Assembly (NCBI GenBank): GCA_946536225.1
Contig: CAMNEE010000003.1
Span: 89,733-153,732, forward strand
Reading direction: 5' to 3'
DNA: 64,000 nt
Source: UBA6985 sp946536225
Lineage (GTDB): Bacteria > Bacillota_I > Bacilli_A > RF39 > UBA660
The notes beneath the pieces are model-generated. The model had not been told where the DNA came from and ran no database searches. It saw only the letters and a list, made by a program, of their open reading frames with translations. The translations under genes and the position numbers were made by a program. Below are positions 40,648-50,525 of the stretch, one piece after another; position 1 is the stretch's first letter, and each line of letters starts with the position of its first letter.

Positions 40648-41070
40648 ATGAATAAAATAATAGACAGACTTTTACTACTTGCAGATAAAGCTGAACTTGA
40701 AAATGAGGTTCCAGTATCTGCGATAGTTTTGAACAATGGAGTTATTGTTGGAGAAGGTTATAACCAACGTATCTCTAAATGTGATGTAACTGCTCATGCA
40801 GAAATAATTGCGATTAAAGAAGCAGAAAAAAAACTTGGCGATTGGAGACTTAATGACTGTGATCTATATGTTCTCCTTGAACCATGCAATATGTGCAAGG
40901 AGGTAATTAAAGAAGCACGTCTTAAAAATGTATATTATTTTGTTGAAAAAAGTTCACATATAAAAGGATTTAATAAAACAAACATATGTTTGATTAATGA
41001 CGAAAGTTTATCTGATAAAATTGATAATTATAAATCAAAAATAAGCAAGTTTTTTGAGGCAAAAAGATAA
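40648..41070 (+). CDS. tadA: tRNA-specific adenosine-34 deaminase
   Basis: A 140-residue zinc deaminase making inosine at the wobble base of tRNA-Arg(ACG). The zinc site is His50 with catalytic Glu52 (HAEIIAI) plus Cys80 and Cys83 (EPCNMC). It is slightly shorter than the usual 150-165 residues. It follows the SRP RNA and precedes dnaX, the Bacillus order with RNA and tadA swapped. A cytidine-deaminase relative is possible, but context favours tadA. Confidence 0.88.
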   Translation: MNKIIDRLLLLADKAELENEVPVSAIVLNNGVIVGEGYNQRISKCDVTAHAEIIAIKEAEKKLGDWRLNDCDLYVLLEPCNMCKEVIKEARLKNVYYFVEKSSHIKGFNKTNICLINDESLSDKIDNYKSKISKFFEAKR

Positions 41071-41114
41071 ACGAAACGTACATATATATGGTATAATTAA
41101 GTTGGTGAGAAACT

Positions 41115-42704
41115 ATGGATTATCAAGTTTTATATAGAAAATATAGGCCTAAAAACTTTGACGAAGTAATAGGTCAAAAACATATAACAACTATTCTTAA
41201 AAATTCCATTGTTAATAATAAAATTGCACATACTTATATATTTACTGGTCCACGTGGAACTGGTAAAACAAGTTCAGCAAGAATATTTGCAAAGACACTT
41301 AATTGTTTAAATCCTAAAGATGGTATTTGCTGTGAAGAATGCGAAAACTGTTTAGATTTTAACAATAGCCCAAATATAGTTGAACTAGATGCTGCATCTA
41401 ATAATGGAGTTGATGAAATCAGGGAGATAGTTGATAATGTTAATATTGCTCCTACAAATGGTAAATATAAAATATATATTATAGATGAAGTTCATATGCT
41501 TACTTCAAGTGCATGGAATGCATTTTTAAAGACTTTAGAAGAACCACCTGAAAGTGTTGTTTTTATACTTGCAACAACAGAAATTAAAAAGGTCCCTATT
41601 ACAGTTCTTTCAAGATGCCAAAGATTTGATTTCAAAAGAATTGATGTTGAAGAAATAAAGAATAGTTTAATAAATATATGTAATAAAGAAGAAATAAAAT
41701 ATGAAGAAGAAGCATTAAGAGAAATAGCTATTTTAGCTGATGGATGCATGAGAGATGCTTTAAGCTTACTAGATCAACTATCTAGAGTAAAAGAAGTTAT
41801 ATCTTTAGATATAATTAGAGAATACTTTGGCTTGGTTACAAGTGATGATATTGATAACATATACGCTTCTATTATTAATAATGATATAGATGGTTTAGTT
41901 AGAAAAATTCAAAGTATTAAACAATCTGGTGTAGATGTAAAAAATCTAATCGAAAAGTTAATAGAAGAATTTATTGATAAAGCGATTAGTATTAAGAAAA
42001 AGGGTATTAGTAATAATGCATTTAAACAATTAAAACACATTATTGATAGATTAAATGATTTAATAGGAAGACTTAATCAAAATTCAAATGGTTATCTACT
42101 ATTAGAACTAGAACTTATATCATTTATTAAAGATGATATTAATCAAATTTCTCAAAGAGAAATAAAACAAATTATTTCCCAGGAAATAATTAAAGTTGAC
42201 ACTAAAATTGACGTCAATGATTTACTTAAACCTACAGATATTTCTCATTACAAAATGTGTGATGAATTTATTAAATTAAGAATTAATAATACTTTAGCTA
42301 AGGCTAATAAGGAATATAAAAAAGAATTTAATAATGTTTGGAATTCATTTATAAAATACATTGAAGATAATAATGTTAATGAATTTAAACAATTAGTTTT
42401 AAAGTCTGTTCCTACAGCCGTAAGTGAAGAATATGCTGTTTTAGGTACAACAAGTGAAGCTCTTAAAACAATTGGTAATACAAAGTTATTTGATATAGAA
42501 TCTTTGTTAAATACTAAATTTGATAAAAACTATAAACTTATCTTTGTTAAATCAAAAGAGTGGAATGAATTTACAGAAAAGTTAAAAAATGGTGAAGAAA
42601 AAATAGACCATGAAATAAGAGATGAAAGTGATTTCATACAAGCAAGCGATAGCTCAGTTGATATTGCAACTGATTTATTTGGAAGTAAAATAAATATTCA
42701 ATAA
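41115..42704 (+). CDS. dnaX: DNA polymerase III gamma/tau subunit
   Basis: A 529-residue clamp-loader ATPase. It has Walker A GPRGTGKTSSAR, a four-Cys zinc module (CLNPKDGICCEECENC), Walker B IYIIDEVHML and the sensor SRCQRFDF, then domain III and a short tau C-terminal part. It is the first gene of the dnaX-ebfC-recR-holB block. Two stretches within the coding DNA resemble a parS (41246-41261) and an NBS (42174-42187). Confidence 0.95.
   Translation: MDYQVLYRKYRPKNFDEVIGQKHITTILKNSIVNNKIAHTYIFTGPRGTGKTSSARIFAKTLNCLNPKDGICCEECENCLDFNNSPNIVELDAASNNGVDEIREIVDNVNIAPTNGKYKIYIIDEVHMLTSSAWNAFLKTLEEPPESVVFILATTEIKKVPITVLSRCQRFDFKRIDVEEIKNSLINICNKEEIKYEEEALREIAILADGCMRDALSLLDQLSRVKEVISLDIIREYFGLVTSDDIDNIYASIINNDIDGLVRKIQSIKQSGVDVKNLIEKLIEEFIDKAISIKKKGISNNAFKQLKHIIDRLNDLIGRLNQNSNGYLLLELELISFIKDDINQISQREIKQIISQEIIKVDTKIDVNDLLKPTDISHYKMCDEFIKLRINNTLAKANKEYKKEFNNVWNSFIKYIEDNNVNEFKQLVLKSVPTAVSEEYAVLGTTSEALKTIGNTKLFDIESLLNTKFDKNYKLIFVKSKEWNEFTEKLKNGEEKIDHEIRDESDFIQASDSSVDIATDLFGSKINIQ
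41246..41261. promoter_or_regulatory. parS-like sequence within dnaX
   Basis: TGGTCCACGTGGAACT matches TGTTCCACGTGGAACA at 14 of 16 bases. It encodes part of the Walker A loop, so coding constraint alone may explain it. Confidence 0.3.
42174..42187. promoter_or_regulatory. NBS-like sequence within dnaX
   Basis: ATTTCCCAGGAAAT differs by one central base from ATTTCCCGGGAAAT. It is in the coding region of dnaX. Noc sites do occur inside genes in Bacillus. Confidence 0.4.
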
Positions 42705-42721
42705 GAAGGAGAATGATAAAT

Positions 42722-43018
42722 ATGAATATGCAAGCTATGATGATGCAAGCACAAAAAATGCAAAAAGACATAATGACTAAAAAGGAAGAAATTGAAAAAT
42801 CAGAATTTACTGGTACTTCAGAATTAGTAGATATTACTATATATGGAAGCAAGAAAATTAAATCTGTTAAATTTAAAACTAAATCTTTAGATGAAGATGA
42901 TATGGAAATCTTAGAAGATATGATTAAAATTGCTATGAACGATGCTATTAGACAAGTTGAAGCTGAAACTGATAAGAAACTTGGAGCATACGGTAAACAA
43001 TTAGGTGGATTAATTTAA
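42722..43018 (+). CDS. ebfC: Nucleoid-associated protein YbaB/EbfC
   Basis: A 98-residue dimeric DNA-binding protein. A Met/Gln-rich first helix (MQAMMMQAQKMQKD) is followed by strands (FTGTSELVDITIYG) and a C-terminal helix. It lies between dnaX and recR as in most bacteria. The ATG at 42722 fits the ribosome binding site AAGGAG better than an ATG nine bases earlier, which would be only one base from it. Confidence 0.9.
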   Translation: MNMQAMMMQAQKMQKDIMTKKEEIEKSEFTGTSELVDITIYGSKKIKSVKFKTKSLDEDDMEILEDMIKIAMNDAIRQVEAETDKKLGAYGKQLGGLI

Positions 43019-43020
43019 TC

Positions 43021-43620
43021 ATGATTTATCCAGAGGTATTAACAAACGTAATTGATTCTTTTAAGAAGATACCTGGTGTTGGAGAAAAAAGTGCAGAAAG
43101 ATATGCATTTGCTTTATCTGAACTAAGTGAAGAAGATATTGATATCTTTGTTACTAGTGTTAAAGAAATGAAGAAGAACCTTAGAAGATGTTCAATATGT
43201 GGTCATATTACTGATCATGAAGAATGTTCTATCTGTACTGATAAAACAAGAAATAATAATCTAATATGTGTTGTAGAAGATTATAAAAGTGTATTTATGT
43301 TTGAAAAGTCAGGATCTTTTAAAGGTAAATATCACGTATTAAATGGTTTAATATCTCCAATAGATGGTATTTATCCAGACGATATAAATATTTCATCTTT
43401 AATATCTAGAATTGAAAAACCAGAAGAAACAGAAGTAATTATTGCTTTAAAACCTTCAATTGAAGGAGAAGCAACTACTTTATATTTAAAAAAGATTTTA
43501 GAAGATAAGAAGGTTAAAGTATCAAGATTATCATATGGTATTCCAGTTGGTGTAGATCTTGATTACTTAGATTCTATGACTTTAGATAGAGCCTTATTAG
43601 ATAGAAAGGAAATATCTTAA
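43021..43620 (+). CDS. recR: Recombination protein RecR
   Basis: A 199-residue ring-forming repair protein of the RecFOR pathway. It has an N-terminal helix-hairpin-helix (FKKIPGVGEKSAERYAF), a zinc finger (CSICGHITDHEECSIC), a Toprim domain (LICVVEDYKSV..) and the C-terminal YGIPVGVDLDYLD. It starts two bases after ebfC, so it is coupled. It is a partner of the RecF encoded 9 kb to the left. Confidence 0.95.
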   Translation: MIYPEVLTNVIDSFKKIPGVGEKSAERYAFALSELSEEDIDIFVTSVKEMKKNLRRCSICGHITDHEECSICTDKTRNNNLICVVEDYKSVFMFEKSGSFKGKYHVLNGLISPIDGIYPDDINISSLISRIEKPEETEVIIALKPSIEGEATTLYLKKILEDKKVKVSRLSYGIPVGVDLDYLDSMTLDRALLDRKEIS

Positions 43621-43624
43621 AACA

Positions 43625-44488
43625 ATGAAAGCAGCTGAGGTTAAAAATAATATTATTGAATCATTCAATGAGAATAATAATCCTCATGCTTTTTTAGTGT
43701 CTACAAATAGTTTAGATAGATGTTTTGAAGATATTTATGAAATAGTAAAAGAAGTTAATTGTACAGGATCACATAACATTGAATGTTCTTGTCCTTCTTG
43801 TAAATTAATTAATATGAAAAGTAGTCCAGATGTAATAATAATTGAACCATCTGGTAAAGAAATAAAGGTAGTATCAATAGAAGATTTGATTAGAAACTTT
43901 GCTACTAAACCTTTAATTAATAAGTATCAAATATATATTATTAAAGAGGCAGATAAATTAAGTATTAGTTCTGCTAATAAATTACTTAAATTTTTAGAAG
44001 AACCTAATCCAGGAATAGTCGGATTCTTACTTACTAATAACACAGGTAAGATATTACCTACTATTAGAAGTAGATGTACTCTTTATAATTTTGATTATGA
44101 TTTTACAAATTTATTATCGTTACTTGATATAACTGAATCAACTTTCGATAAATATTATAATGAAACACAACAATTAATATTTCATTTAGAAAATGAAAAG
44201 AAATATAAATTAATGTTATATCTTAAAAATATAGCTAAGAAGGAGAGAAATGATATTTTAGAAATATTAAATCTAACCTTAAAGATATATTCTATAAAGT
44301 TTGAAAATGTATTGCATAGTTGTTATAATAAATTTGAATTTTTAGACCAAATAGTTGGATCTATAACAACTAAGGATGAACTTTTATTAACAAGTAAAAT
44401 TGATAATATTAATAATACAATTAAACTAATTGATAGAAATGGTAATAGAGATTTAACTCTTAGTAGATTAGCAGTAGTTTGGAAGTGA
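43625..44488 (+). CDS. holB: DNA polymerase III delta-prime subunit
   Basis: A 287-residue clamp-loader subunit. Cys residues (CSCPSC) form the small zinc site. VSIEDLIRNF, KYQIYIIKEADKLSISSANKLLKFLEEP and the SRC motif (TIRSRCTLY) match the AAA+ fold. The P-loop is degenerate, as expected for delta prime. It sits between recR and ricT, replacing the tmk-holB order of Bacillus; no tmk is in the window. The gene ends with TGA, showing that TGA is a stop here. Confidence 0.88.
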   Translation: MKAAEVKNNIIESFNENNNPHAFLVSTNSLDRCFEDIYEIVKEVNCTGSHNIECSCPSCKLINMKSSPDVIIIEPSGKEIKVVSIEDLIRNFATKPLINKYQIYIIKEADKLSISSANKLLKFLEEPNPGIVGFLLTNNTGKILPTIRSRCTLYNFDYDFTNLLSLLDITESTFDKYYNETQQLIFHLENEKKYKLMLYLKNIAKKERNDILEILNLTLKIYSIKFENVLHSCYNKFEFLDQIVGSITTKDELLLTSKIDNINNTIKLIDRNGNRDLTLSRLAVVWK

Positions 44489-44492
44489 TAGT

Positions 44493-45314
44493 ATGAATAT
44501 AGTTGGTATTAAATTTAAAGGAAATGGAAAAATATATTGTTTTAAAAACGAGAATTTAGAATTAAAGTCAGATATGCATGTAGTTGTTGATACTGAAAAA
44601 GGTGAACAATTAGGTAAAGTTATAAATGTTAATATGAAACCTGCAAACAATATAGATGTTGATACAATGAAAAATGTATTAAGAATTGCAACTTCTAAAG
44701 ATGAAAAAGACTATGAAAAGAATTTAAAAGATGCAAAAGAAGCTTTAAATTATATTAAAGAAGCTGTAGAAAAAAGTAATATTGATATGCGTGTTTCTGA
44801 TGCATCATATACTTTAGATAAGAAACAATTAACATTTAATTTTATTGCAGATCAAAGAATTGATTTTAGAGATTTAGTTAAAGATTTAGCAGCTAAGTTT
44901 AAAACAAGAATTGAACTTCATCAAATGGGTGCAAGAGATAAAGCAAAAAATGTAGGTGGACTAGGTTTATGTGGTAGACCACTTTGTTGTAGTGAGTTCC
45001 TATCTTGCATGGAAACCATTAGTATTAATATGGCTAAGAATCAAAACTTAGTTTTAAATCCAACTAAGATAAATGGTGCATGCGGAAGACTTCTTTGTTG
45101 TCTTGCATATGAAGATGATGTTTATACTGATCATAGATGCCAACTTCCTAAAGTAGGAGAACTAGTTACTACTCCAGATGGAAAAGGTAAAGTAACATCT
45201 TTAGATATATTAAATCTAAAATATACTGTTGATTTAGATGGAGAATCAAAAGTATTTGATGTAAAAGATGTAGACAAGGATAAAAATGAAAAATCAAAAA
45301 GAAGTTCTAAATGA
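44493..45314 (+). CDS. ricT: PSP1-domain protein RicT (YaaT)
   Basis: A 273-residue protein. The PSP1 domain has the signature cysteines in GGLGLCGRPLCCSEFL and GACGRLLCCLAYE. In Bacillus, RicT joins RicA and RicF in the Y-complex, an Fe-S protein complex that assists RNase Y and competence and sporulation control. It lies behind holB as in Bacillus. Its last 29 bases overlap the following methyltransferase gene. Confidence 0.92.
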   Translation: MNIVGIKFKGNGKIYCFKNENLELKSDMHVVVDTEKGEQLGKVINVNMKPANNIDVDTMKNVLRIATSKDEKDYEKNLKDAKEALNYIKEAVEKSNIDMRVSDASYTLDKKQLTFNFIADQRIDFRDLVKDLAAKFKTRIELHQMGARDKAKNVGGLGLCGRPLCCSEFLSCMETISINMAKNQNLVLNPTKINGACGRLLCCLAYEDDVYTDHRCQLPKVGELVTTPDGKGKVTSLDILNLKYTVDLDGESKVFDVKDVDKDKNEKSKRSSK

Positions 45315-45996
45315 TTTATTTGATTATGATTATAAAATTTATCAAAATGAAGAATTCTTTAAGTTTTCGATAGATTCTATTCTATTAGCTGAAATTGTTA
45401 GAATCAAAAAAAATAAGAATAAAGTATTAGATTTATGTTCAGGTAATTGTCCTGTTCCTTTAATACTTGATACTAAGTTTCCAAATTTAGATATTAAAGC
45501 AATAGAGTTACAAGAAGAAATATATGACTTAGGAAAAAAGAGCCTAGAAATTAACAATATTAATAATGTTCAATATATTAATGATGATATTAATAATATA
45601 GATAAGTATTTAAAAGGATATAAGGCAGATGTTATCACATGTAATCCACCTTACTTTAAAACTAATCCTGATATTAATATCAATGATAATAAAGTAAAAG
45701 CTATAGCAAGACATGAAATAACTTGTACTCTAGAAGATTGTATTAAAGTAGCAAGTTCTCATATAGAGTATAATGGTTTATTTTACATGGTACATAAAGA
45801 TTTCAGACTTGCTGATATTATAATTTTGATGAATAAATATAACTTTGGAATTAAAAGAATTATACCTATTTATAATGATGAATCATCAGAATGTACTTCA
45901 ATTATTGTAGAAAGTGTTTACAAAGGCAAAGATTATGTTAAAATAGGTAAGCCAATTTATATTAATAAATATAAAAGTTATAAGAATATTTTTTAG
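45286..45996 (+). CDS. trmN6: tRNA1(Val) adenine-N6-methyltransferase-like (TrmN6/YabB)
   Basis: A 236-residue SAM-dependent methyltransferase. The SAM motif DLCSGNCPVPL and the catalytic CNPPYFK mark a DNA/RNA N6-adenine enzyme. The N-terminal FKFSIDSILLAEIV is typical of YabB/YfiC. It overlaps ricT by 29 bases, and AAGGA inside ricT acts as its ribosome binding site. It is expected to modify A37 of tRNA-Val; specificity is by family. Confidence 0.85.
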   Translation: MKNQKEVLNDLFDYDYKIYQNEEFFKFSIDSILLAEIVRIKKNKNKVLDLCSGNCPVPLILDTKFPNLDIKAIELQEEIYDLGKKSLEINNINNVQYINDDINNIDKYLKGYKADVITCNPPYFKTNPDININDNKVKAIARHEITCTLEDCIKVASSHIEYNGLFYMVHKDFRLADIIILMNKYNFGIKRIIPIYNDESSECTSIIVESVYKGKDYVKIGKPIYINKYKSYKNIF

Positions 45997-46006
45997 GAGG
46001 GGTTCT

Positions 46007-46561
46007 ATGAAATTAATTGTAGGATTAGGTAATCCAGGAAAAGAATATGAAAATACTCGTCATAATATTGGATTTAGAGTACTAGATAAATATCTAGGAA
46101 ATGTTAAATGGTCAAAAAAGTTAAATGGAGAGTATTATGAAACTAACATTAATGGAGAAAAGTATATTTTCTTAAAACCACTTAGTTTTATGAATTTATC
46201 TGGTGGCGTAGTTGGAGCATATGTTAAGTTTTTTAAGTTAGATTATAAAGATGTTCTAGTTATTCAAGATGACTTAGATCAAGCTTTGGGTGCGGTTAAA
46301 CTAAAGATTAACTCCAGTGCTGGTGGCCATAATGGTATTAAAGATATAATTAGAGCTTTACATACAGATGCATTTGCTCGTATTAAAATTGGTGTTGCAC
46401 ATGATAGATCAATTGATACCAAAGATTATGTACTAGGTAAATTTGGTAAAAGTGAACTTGAAAAGATAGATACAAATTTAGATAAAATATTTTATGTTAT
46501 TGAAAACTTTAAATATGACAATATAGAAACATTAATGGTAGATTTCAATAGAAAAGGGTAA
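46007..46561 (+). CDS. pth: Peptidyl-tRNA hydrolase
   Basis: A 184-residue esterase that recycles peptidyl-tRNA released from ribosomes. It has the N-terminal GLGNPGKEYENTRHNIGF with catalytic His19, Asp in VIQDDLDQ, and SAGGHNGIKDI. It is three bases before mfd, the usual pth-mfd pair. GGAGGGG precedes the start. Confidence 0.96.
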   Translation: MKLIVGLGNPGKEYENTRHNIGFRVLDKYLGNVKWSKKLNGEYYETNINGEKYIFLKPLSFMNLSGGVVGAYVKFFKLDYKDVLVIQDDLDQALGAVKLKINSSAGGHNGIKDIIRALHTDAFARIKIGVAHDRSIDTKDYVLGKFGKSELEKIDTNLDKIFYVIENFKYDNIETLMVDFNRKG

Positions 46562-46563
46562 TC

Positions 46564-49500
46564 ATGGATTTTTTTAGTGAATTATTTACTTATAAAAATA
46601 ATGATTTAATATGCGGGTTAACTGATGAGTTAGCCGTTTTGTATTGCTATAATTATTATAAAAAATATAATAGGAATACATTAATAGTTACTAATTCATT
46701 ATTTGATGCGAATAGAATTTTTCAAAAACTAAAGACATATACAAATGATGTATGTCTTTTTCCCATGGATGATTTTTTATCATCAGTTGCTATAGCCTTA
46801 TCTCCAGATTTAAAAGTTAAAAGACTAGAAACTCTAGAAGAAGTAAAGAAGGATAAACCTAAAATAGTTGTTACTAACCTAACAGGTTACCTACATTTTC
46901 TTCCATCAATTAATTCTAGAGATGAACTTCAATTAACTCTTAAAAAAGGAGAATCAATTAATAGAGAAGTCTTACTTGAAAAAATTGATAGTTTCGGATA
47001 TAAAAGAGACTCTTTAACCACGGCAACAGGAGAGTTTTCTCTTCGTGGTTATATTGTAGATGTATTTCCAATAGAAATGGATCATCCAGTTCGTATTGAG
47101 TTCTTTGGAGATGAAATAGATTCTATTAGATTTTTTAATGAAAATACTCAATTATCTATAAATGAAGTAGAAAGTATTAATATTCTTCCTGTTGAAGAAG
47201 TAAATACTAATGAAAAGTCTTCTTTATATGAGTATATGAAAGAACCGCAAGTGTTTAATGTTAATCCAAATCAAATATCTCTTGGTTATAATAAACTATT
47301 ATCTGATATAGAAGAATATAAAGAATCTAAAGATATTGATAAGAGTTATAAATATATGTTTAGTTTTGATGATATTAAAGTAGTAAATCGTATAGATATA
47401 GATACAATTAATAACTTAAAGGGATCAAAAGACTATAAATCTAGACCAGTATTAAAATACAAAGGAAATTTTGATGCATTTATCGACTTTGTTAATAAAG
47501 AAGTCGTTAATAAAACTGTAATTATTTGTCTTTCAAAAGAAAAACAAATAGAAAAAATAGCTTCATTATTTAATAAAGTTAATATTGGTTCTATCAAGGA
47601 TCAAGAAATAAACATTATTAATAAAGAAATAAATGAAGGCTTTATTATAGAAGATAGATGTTATATTTCAGAATATGATATAGATGATGAAAAAATAACA
47701 GCTGTATATAAAAACAATTATAAAATTGGAACAAAGATAAGAGATTTCAATGATATTAAAATTGGAGATTATGTAGTTCATAGTCAACATGGAATAGGTA
47801 TATATGGAGGTATAGTTCCTATTGATAAACAAGGACTTTTAAGGGACTACATAAAGATAAACTATGCTGGTAATGATAAAGTATATATTCCAGTTGAAAA
47901 GATAAATACTATTTATAAATATTCAGATTCTGATGGTGCAAAACCAATTATTAATAAACTAAATTCAGCTCAATGGGCTAAAACTAAGATGAAAGCACGT
48001 AATAGAATTCATGATATTTCTCAAGAACTAATTGAATTATATGCTGCCCGTGCTAAGGTAGAAGGACCAGTTTTTAAAGACTTTCCTGAAGAACTTATAT
48101 TTGAAAATCAATTTTCTTATACTGAAACTCTTGATCAAATTAAATGTATTAAAGAAATAGATAAAGATTTAGTTAAAAAAGTACCAATGGATAGACTTCT
48201 ATGCGGTGACGTAGGATTTGGTAAAACAGAAGTTGCTTTCCGTGGAATGTTTAAAACTGTACTAAATGGATATCAAGTTGCATATCTATGCCCAACAACA
48301 CTTTTATCAAGACAACAATATAAAAGTGCACTTGAAAGATTTAAAGAGTTCCCAGTTAATATTGCTCTTTTAAATAGATTTACTACCATTAAAGAACAAA
48401 AACGTATATATGAAGGACTAGAAAAAGGAACTATTGATATTGTATTTGGTACTCATAAACTTCTAAACAAGAATATTAAATATAAAAACTTAGGTTTACT
48501 TGTAATAGACGAGGAACAAAGATTTGGTGTATCTCAAAAAGAAAAGATAAAAGAACTTAAAAATGAGGTAAATGTTCTAACTCTTTCTGCAACACCAATT
48601 CCTAGAACTTTAAAGATGGCTATGTCAGGTTTAAGAGATCTTTCTATTATAGATACTCCTCCAGTTAATAGATATCCTGTTCAAACATATGTAGTTGAAC
48701 AAAATGACTTTTTAATAAAGGATGCTATTTATAAGGAACTTACAAGAGGTGGTCAAGTATTCTTACTATATAATAAAGTACAAGATATTATAGATGTCCA
48801 TACTAAAATTAAAACACTTGTACCTGAAGCAAGAGTGGTTGTTGCTCATGGTCAAATGAATAAAGAAGAACTAGAAGATGTTGTAAGAGACTTTATAGAT
48901 GGTAAATACGATATTTTAATTTGTACTACTATTATAGAAACAGGTATAGATATACCTAATGTTAATACTTTAATAGTAATAGATGCAGATAACTTTGGAT
49001 TATCTCAGCTTTACCAACTACGTGGACGAGTAGGAAGATCTAATAAGATTGCTTATGCATATCTTATGTATAAACCTGCAAAATTATTAACGGAAACAGC
49101 TAAGAAGAGGTTAGAATCTATTAAAGACTTCACTGAACTTGGAAGTGGATATAAGATTGCAATGCGTGACTTATCTATACGTGGTGCAGGTGATTTACTA
49201 GGTTCTGAACAGGCAGGATTTGTAGATGCTATAGGTCTTGAGTTATATACTCAGATGGTTAATGACGAGATAAAGAGACTAAATGGTGAAGAAGTCGAGG
49301 AAGATGAAGAAAATCAAAATCCTCTTATTGAAGTATCTAACCATATTAAAGATGAATATGTATCAGATGAAAATGTTAAGATTGAAATTCATAGACTTAT
49401 TAATGAAATTAAAGATGAAGAATCTCTTGAAATGATCAAATCTCAAATTGAAGATAGATTTGGTAGAGTAGATGACGACATGGAAGTATACATGTATGAA

Positions 49501-49767
49501 GAATGGTTTGAAAAGCTTGCTGAAAAACTACATATTACTAAGACTTCTAAGTTTAATGAAACATTCTCTTTAGAATTACCTGAAGATGTATCTAACAAGA
49601 TAGATGGAGAAAAGTTATTCTTAATTACATATAATATTTATCCTAAATTTAGATTATCTTATGCAAATAAGAAAATAACTATTCATTTACCACTTGTAGG
49701 TATACCTAAACATTTCATTTATTATATAGTTGATTTATTAACTAAAATAATAGATATGATTAAATAA
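46564..49767 (+). CDS. mfd: Transcription-repair coupling factor
   Basis: A 1067-residue translocase that removes RNA polymerase stalled at damage and recruits UvrA. It has an N-terminal UvrB-like region, a CarD-like RNA polymerase-interaction domain (about 395-470, GDYVVHSQHGIGIYGG), then RecG-like motor motifs: Walker A GDVGFGKTE, DEEQ in VIDEEQRFG, SATPIPRT and QLRGRVGRS. A TRCF domain ends it. It is slightly shorter than the typical 1150 residues. Confidence 0.96.
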   Translation: MDFFSELFTYKNNDLICGLTDELAVLYCYNYYKKYNRNTLIVTNSLFDANRIFQKLKTYTNDVCLFPMDDFLSSVAIALSPDLKVKRLETLEEVKKDKPKIVVTNLTGYLHFLPSINSRDELQLTLKKGESINREVLLEKIDSFGYKRDSLTTATGEFSLRGYIVDVFPIEMDHPVRIEFFGDEIDSIRFFNENTQLSINEVESINILPVEEVNTNEKSSLYEYMKEPQVFNVNPNQISLGYNKLLSDIEEYKESKDIDKSYKYMFSFDDIKVVNRIDIDTINNLKGSKDYKSRPVLKYKGNFDAFIDFVNKEVVNKTVIICLSKEKQIEKIASLFNKVNIGSIKDQEINIINKEINEGFIIEDRCYISEYDIDDEKITAVYKNNYKIGTKIRDFNDIKIGDYVVHSQHGIGIYGGIVPIDKQGLLRDYIKINYAGNDKVYIPVEKINTIYKYSDSDGAKPIINKLNSAQWAKTKMKARNRIHDISQELIELYAARAKVEGPVFKDFPEELIFENQFSYTETLDQIKCIKEIDKDLVKKVPMDRLLCGDVGFGKTEVAFRGMFKTVLNGYQVAYLCPTTLLSRQQYKSALERFKEFPVNIALLNRFTTIKEQKRIYEGLEKGTIDIVFGTHKLLNKNIKYKNLGLLVIDEEQRFGVSQKEKIKELKNEVNVLTLSATPIPRTLKMAMSGLRDLSIIDTPPVNRYPVQTYVVEQNDFLIKDAIYKELTRGGQVFLLYNKVQDIIDVHTKIKTLVPEARVVVAHGQMNKEELEDVVRDFIDGKYDILICTTIIETGIDIPNVNTLIVIDADNFGLSQLYQLRGRVGRSNKIAYAYLMYKPAKLLTETAKKRLESIKDFTELGSGYKIAMRDLSIRGAGDLLGSEQAGFVDAIGLELYTQMVNDEIKRLNGEEVEEDEENQNPLIEVSNHIKDEYVSDENVKIEIHRLINEIKDEESLEMIKSQIEDRFGRVDDDMEVYMYEEWFEKLAEKLHITKTSKFNETFSLELPEDVSNKIDGEKLFLITYNIYPKFRLSYANKKITIHLPLVGIPKHFIYYIVDLLTKIIDMIK

Positions 49768-49789
49768 AAATTGGATTATTCCAATTTTT
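49766..49789 (+). terminator. Terminator of the dnaX-mfd block
   Basis: AAAAATTGG-ATTATT-CCAATTTTT, followed by ATTTTG. Confidence 0.75.
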
Positions 49790-49824
49790 ATTTTGTTCAT
49801 TTATAATTAATTTAGGTGAGTAGT

Positions 49825-50469
49825 ATGAAGTTGAAACTTAAAAAAGGTGCTAAAGTATCTTTTGTAATTATTATATTAATAATACTTTTAGTAATATATT
49901 TAATAGTTAAGTTTGTTATATATAATAGTTATAATAAGAATTTCAAATACATAACAGACCTTTATAAAGACTCAAAAATACTTGAAAAACTTGATTTAGA
50001 CTCTGTTTTTGTATCACAGTTTATATTCTTAAATGATACATATAGAATAGGAATTGAATACAATAGTATCACTAAATTAGATAATAATACTTATGAAGTA
50101 ACTGATTTAAATAATAATATATTTAGTTTTAATTATTCTATTAGTGATTCTAAAGAGGATTATAAAAAATATTTCCAAGCAGTTAATACTGTAAAAAATC
50201 TAAAAGATGATAAATTAAAGATATATTCATCTATATTTAAACTAAGTCGAGATAATAAGACTCTTAAAATTTTTAAAAATAATATACCAGTTTCTGGTGA
50301 AATAGCTTTAATTGATGGAGATGCTTTTAATGGTTATTTATATAAAACGAATGATACATACTTTGTAAAACTACTAGGTATGAATAAAGAGTTCTCCTTT
50401 AAATTCACAGGAAGTGCTGTAAATACTGAAGATATAAGAGTTATGCTTTCTACTTTAAAAAAAGAATAA
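49825..50469 (+). CDS. Unknown membrane-anchored extracytoplasmic protein
   Basis: A 214-residue protein. A basic start (MKLKLKKGAK) and one long hydrophobic helix (about 9-32) anchor a domain made of beta strands with Tyr, Asn and Asp (about 45-210). No lipobox and no recognised family. The ATG at 49825 is preferred because TAGGTGAG is a ribosome binding site; the GTG inside it is an in-frame alternative. It lies between mfd and metG, where Bacillus has spoVT and related genes. Confidence 0.55.
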   Translation: MKLKLKKGAKVSFVIIILIILLVIYLIVKFVIYNSYNKNFKYITDLYKDSKILEKLDLDSVFVSQFIFLNDTYRIGIEYNSITKLDNNTYEVTDLNNNIFSFNYSISDSKEDYKKYFQAVNTVKNLKDDKLKIYSSIFKLSRDNKTLKIFKNNIPVSGEIALIDGDAFNGYLYKTNDTYFVKLLGMNKEFSFKFTGSAVNTEDIRVMLSTLKKE

Positions 50470-50497
50470 TTTGCAATTCTTAATAATAATTGCTAAA

Positions 50498-50525
50498 ATA
50501 TCCTCCAAGTAAGGGGGATTTTTTG
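50498..50525 (+). terminator. Hairpin containing a ribosome binding site
   Basis: ATCCTCC-AAGTAA-GGGGGAT followed by TTTTTTG and the ATG of the next gene. It could terminate transcription or hide the GGGGG ribosome binding site. A second hairpin, GCAATT..AATTGC, lies just upstream (about 50473-50493). Confidence 0.55.

Noticed and set aside
44486..44488. Use of TGA as tryptophan (mycoplasma code)
   Set aside because: TGA ends holB and the small element gene at 886, and Trp is encoded by TGG throughout, so code 11 applies.
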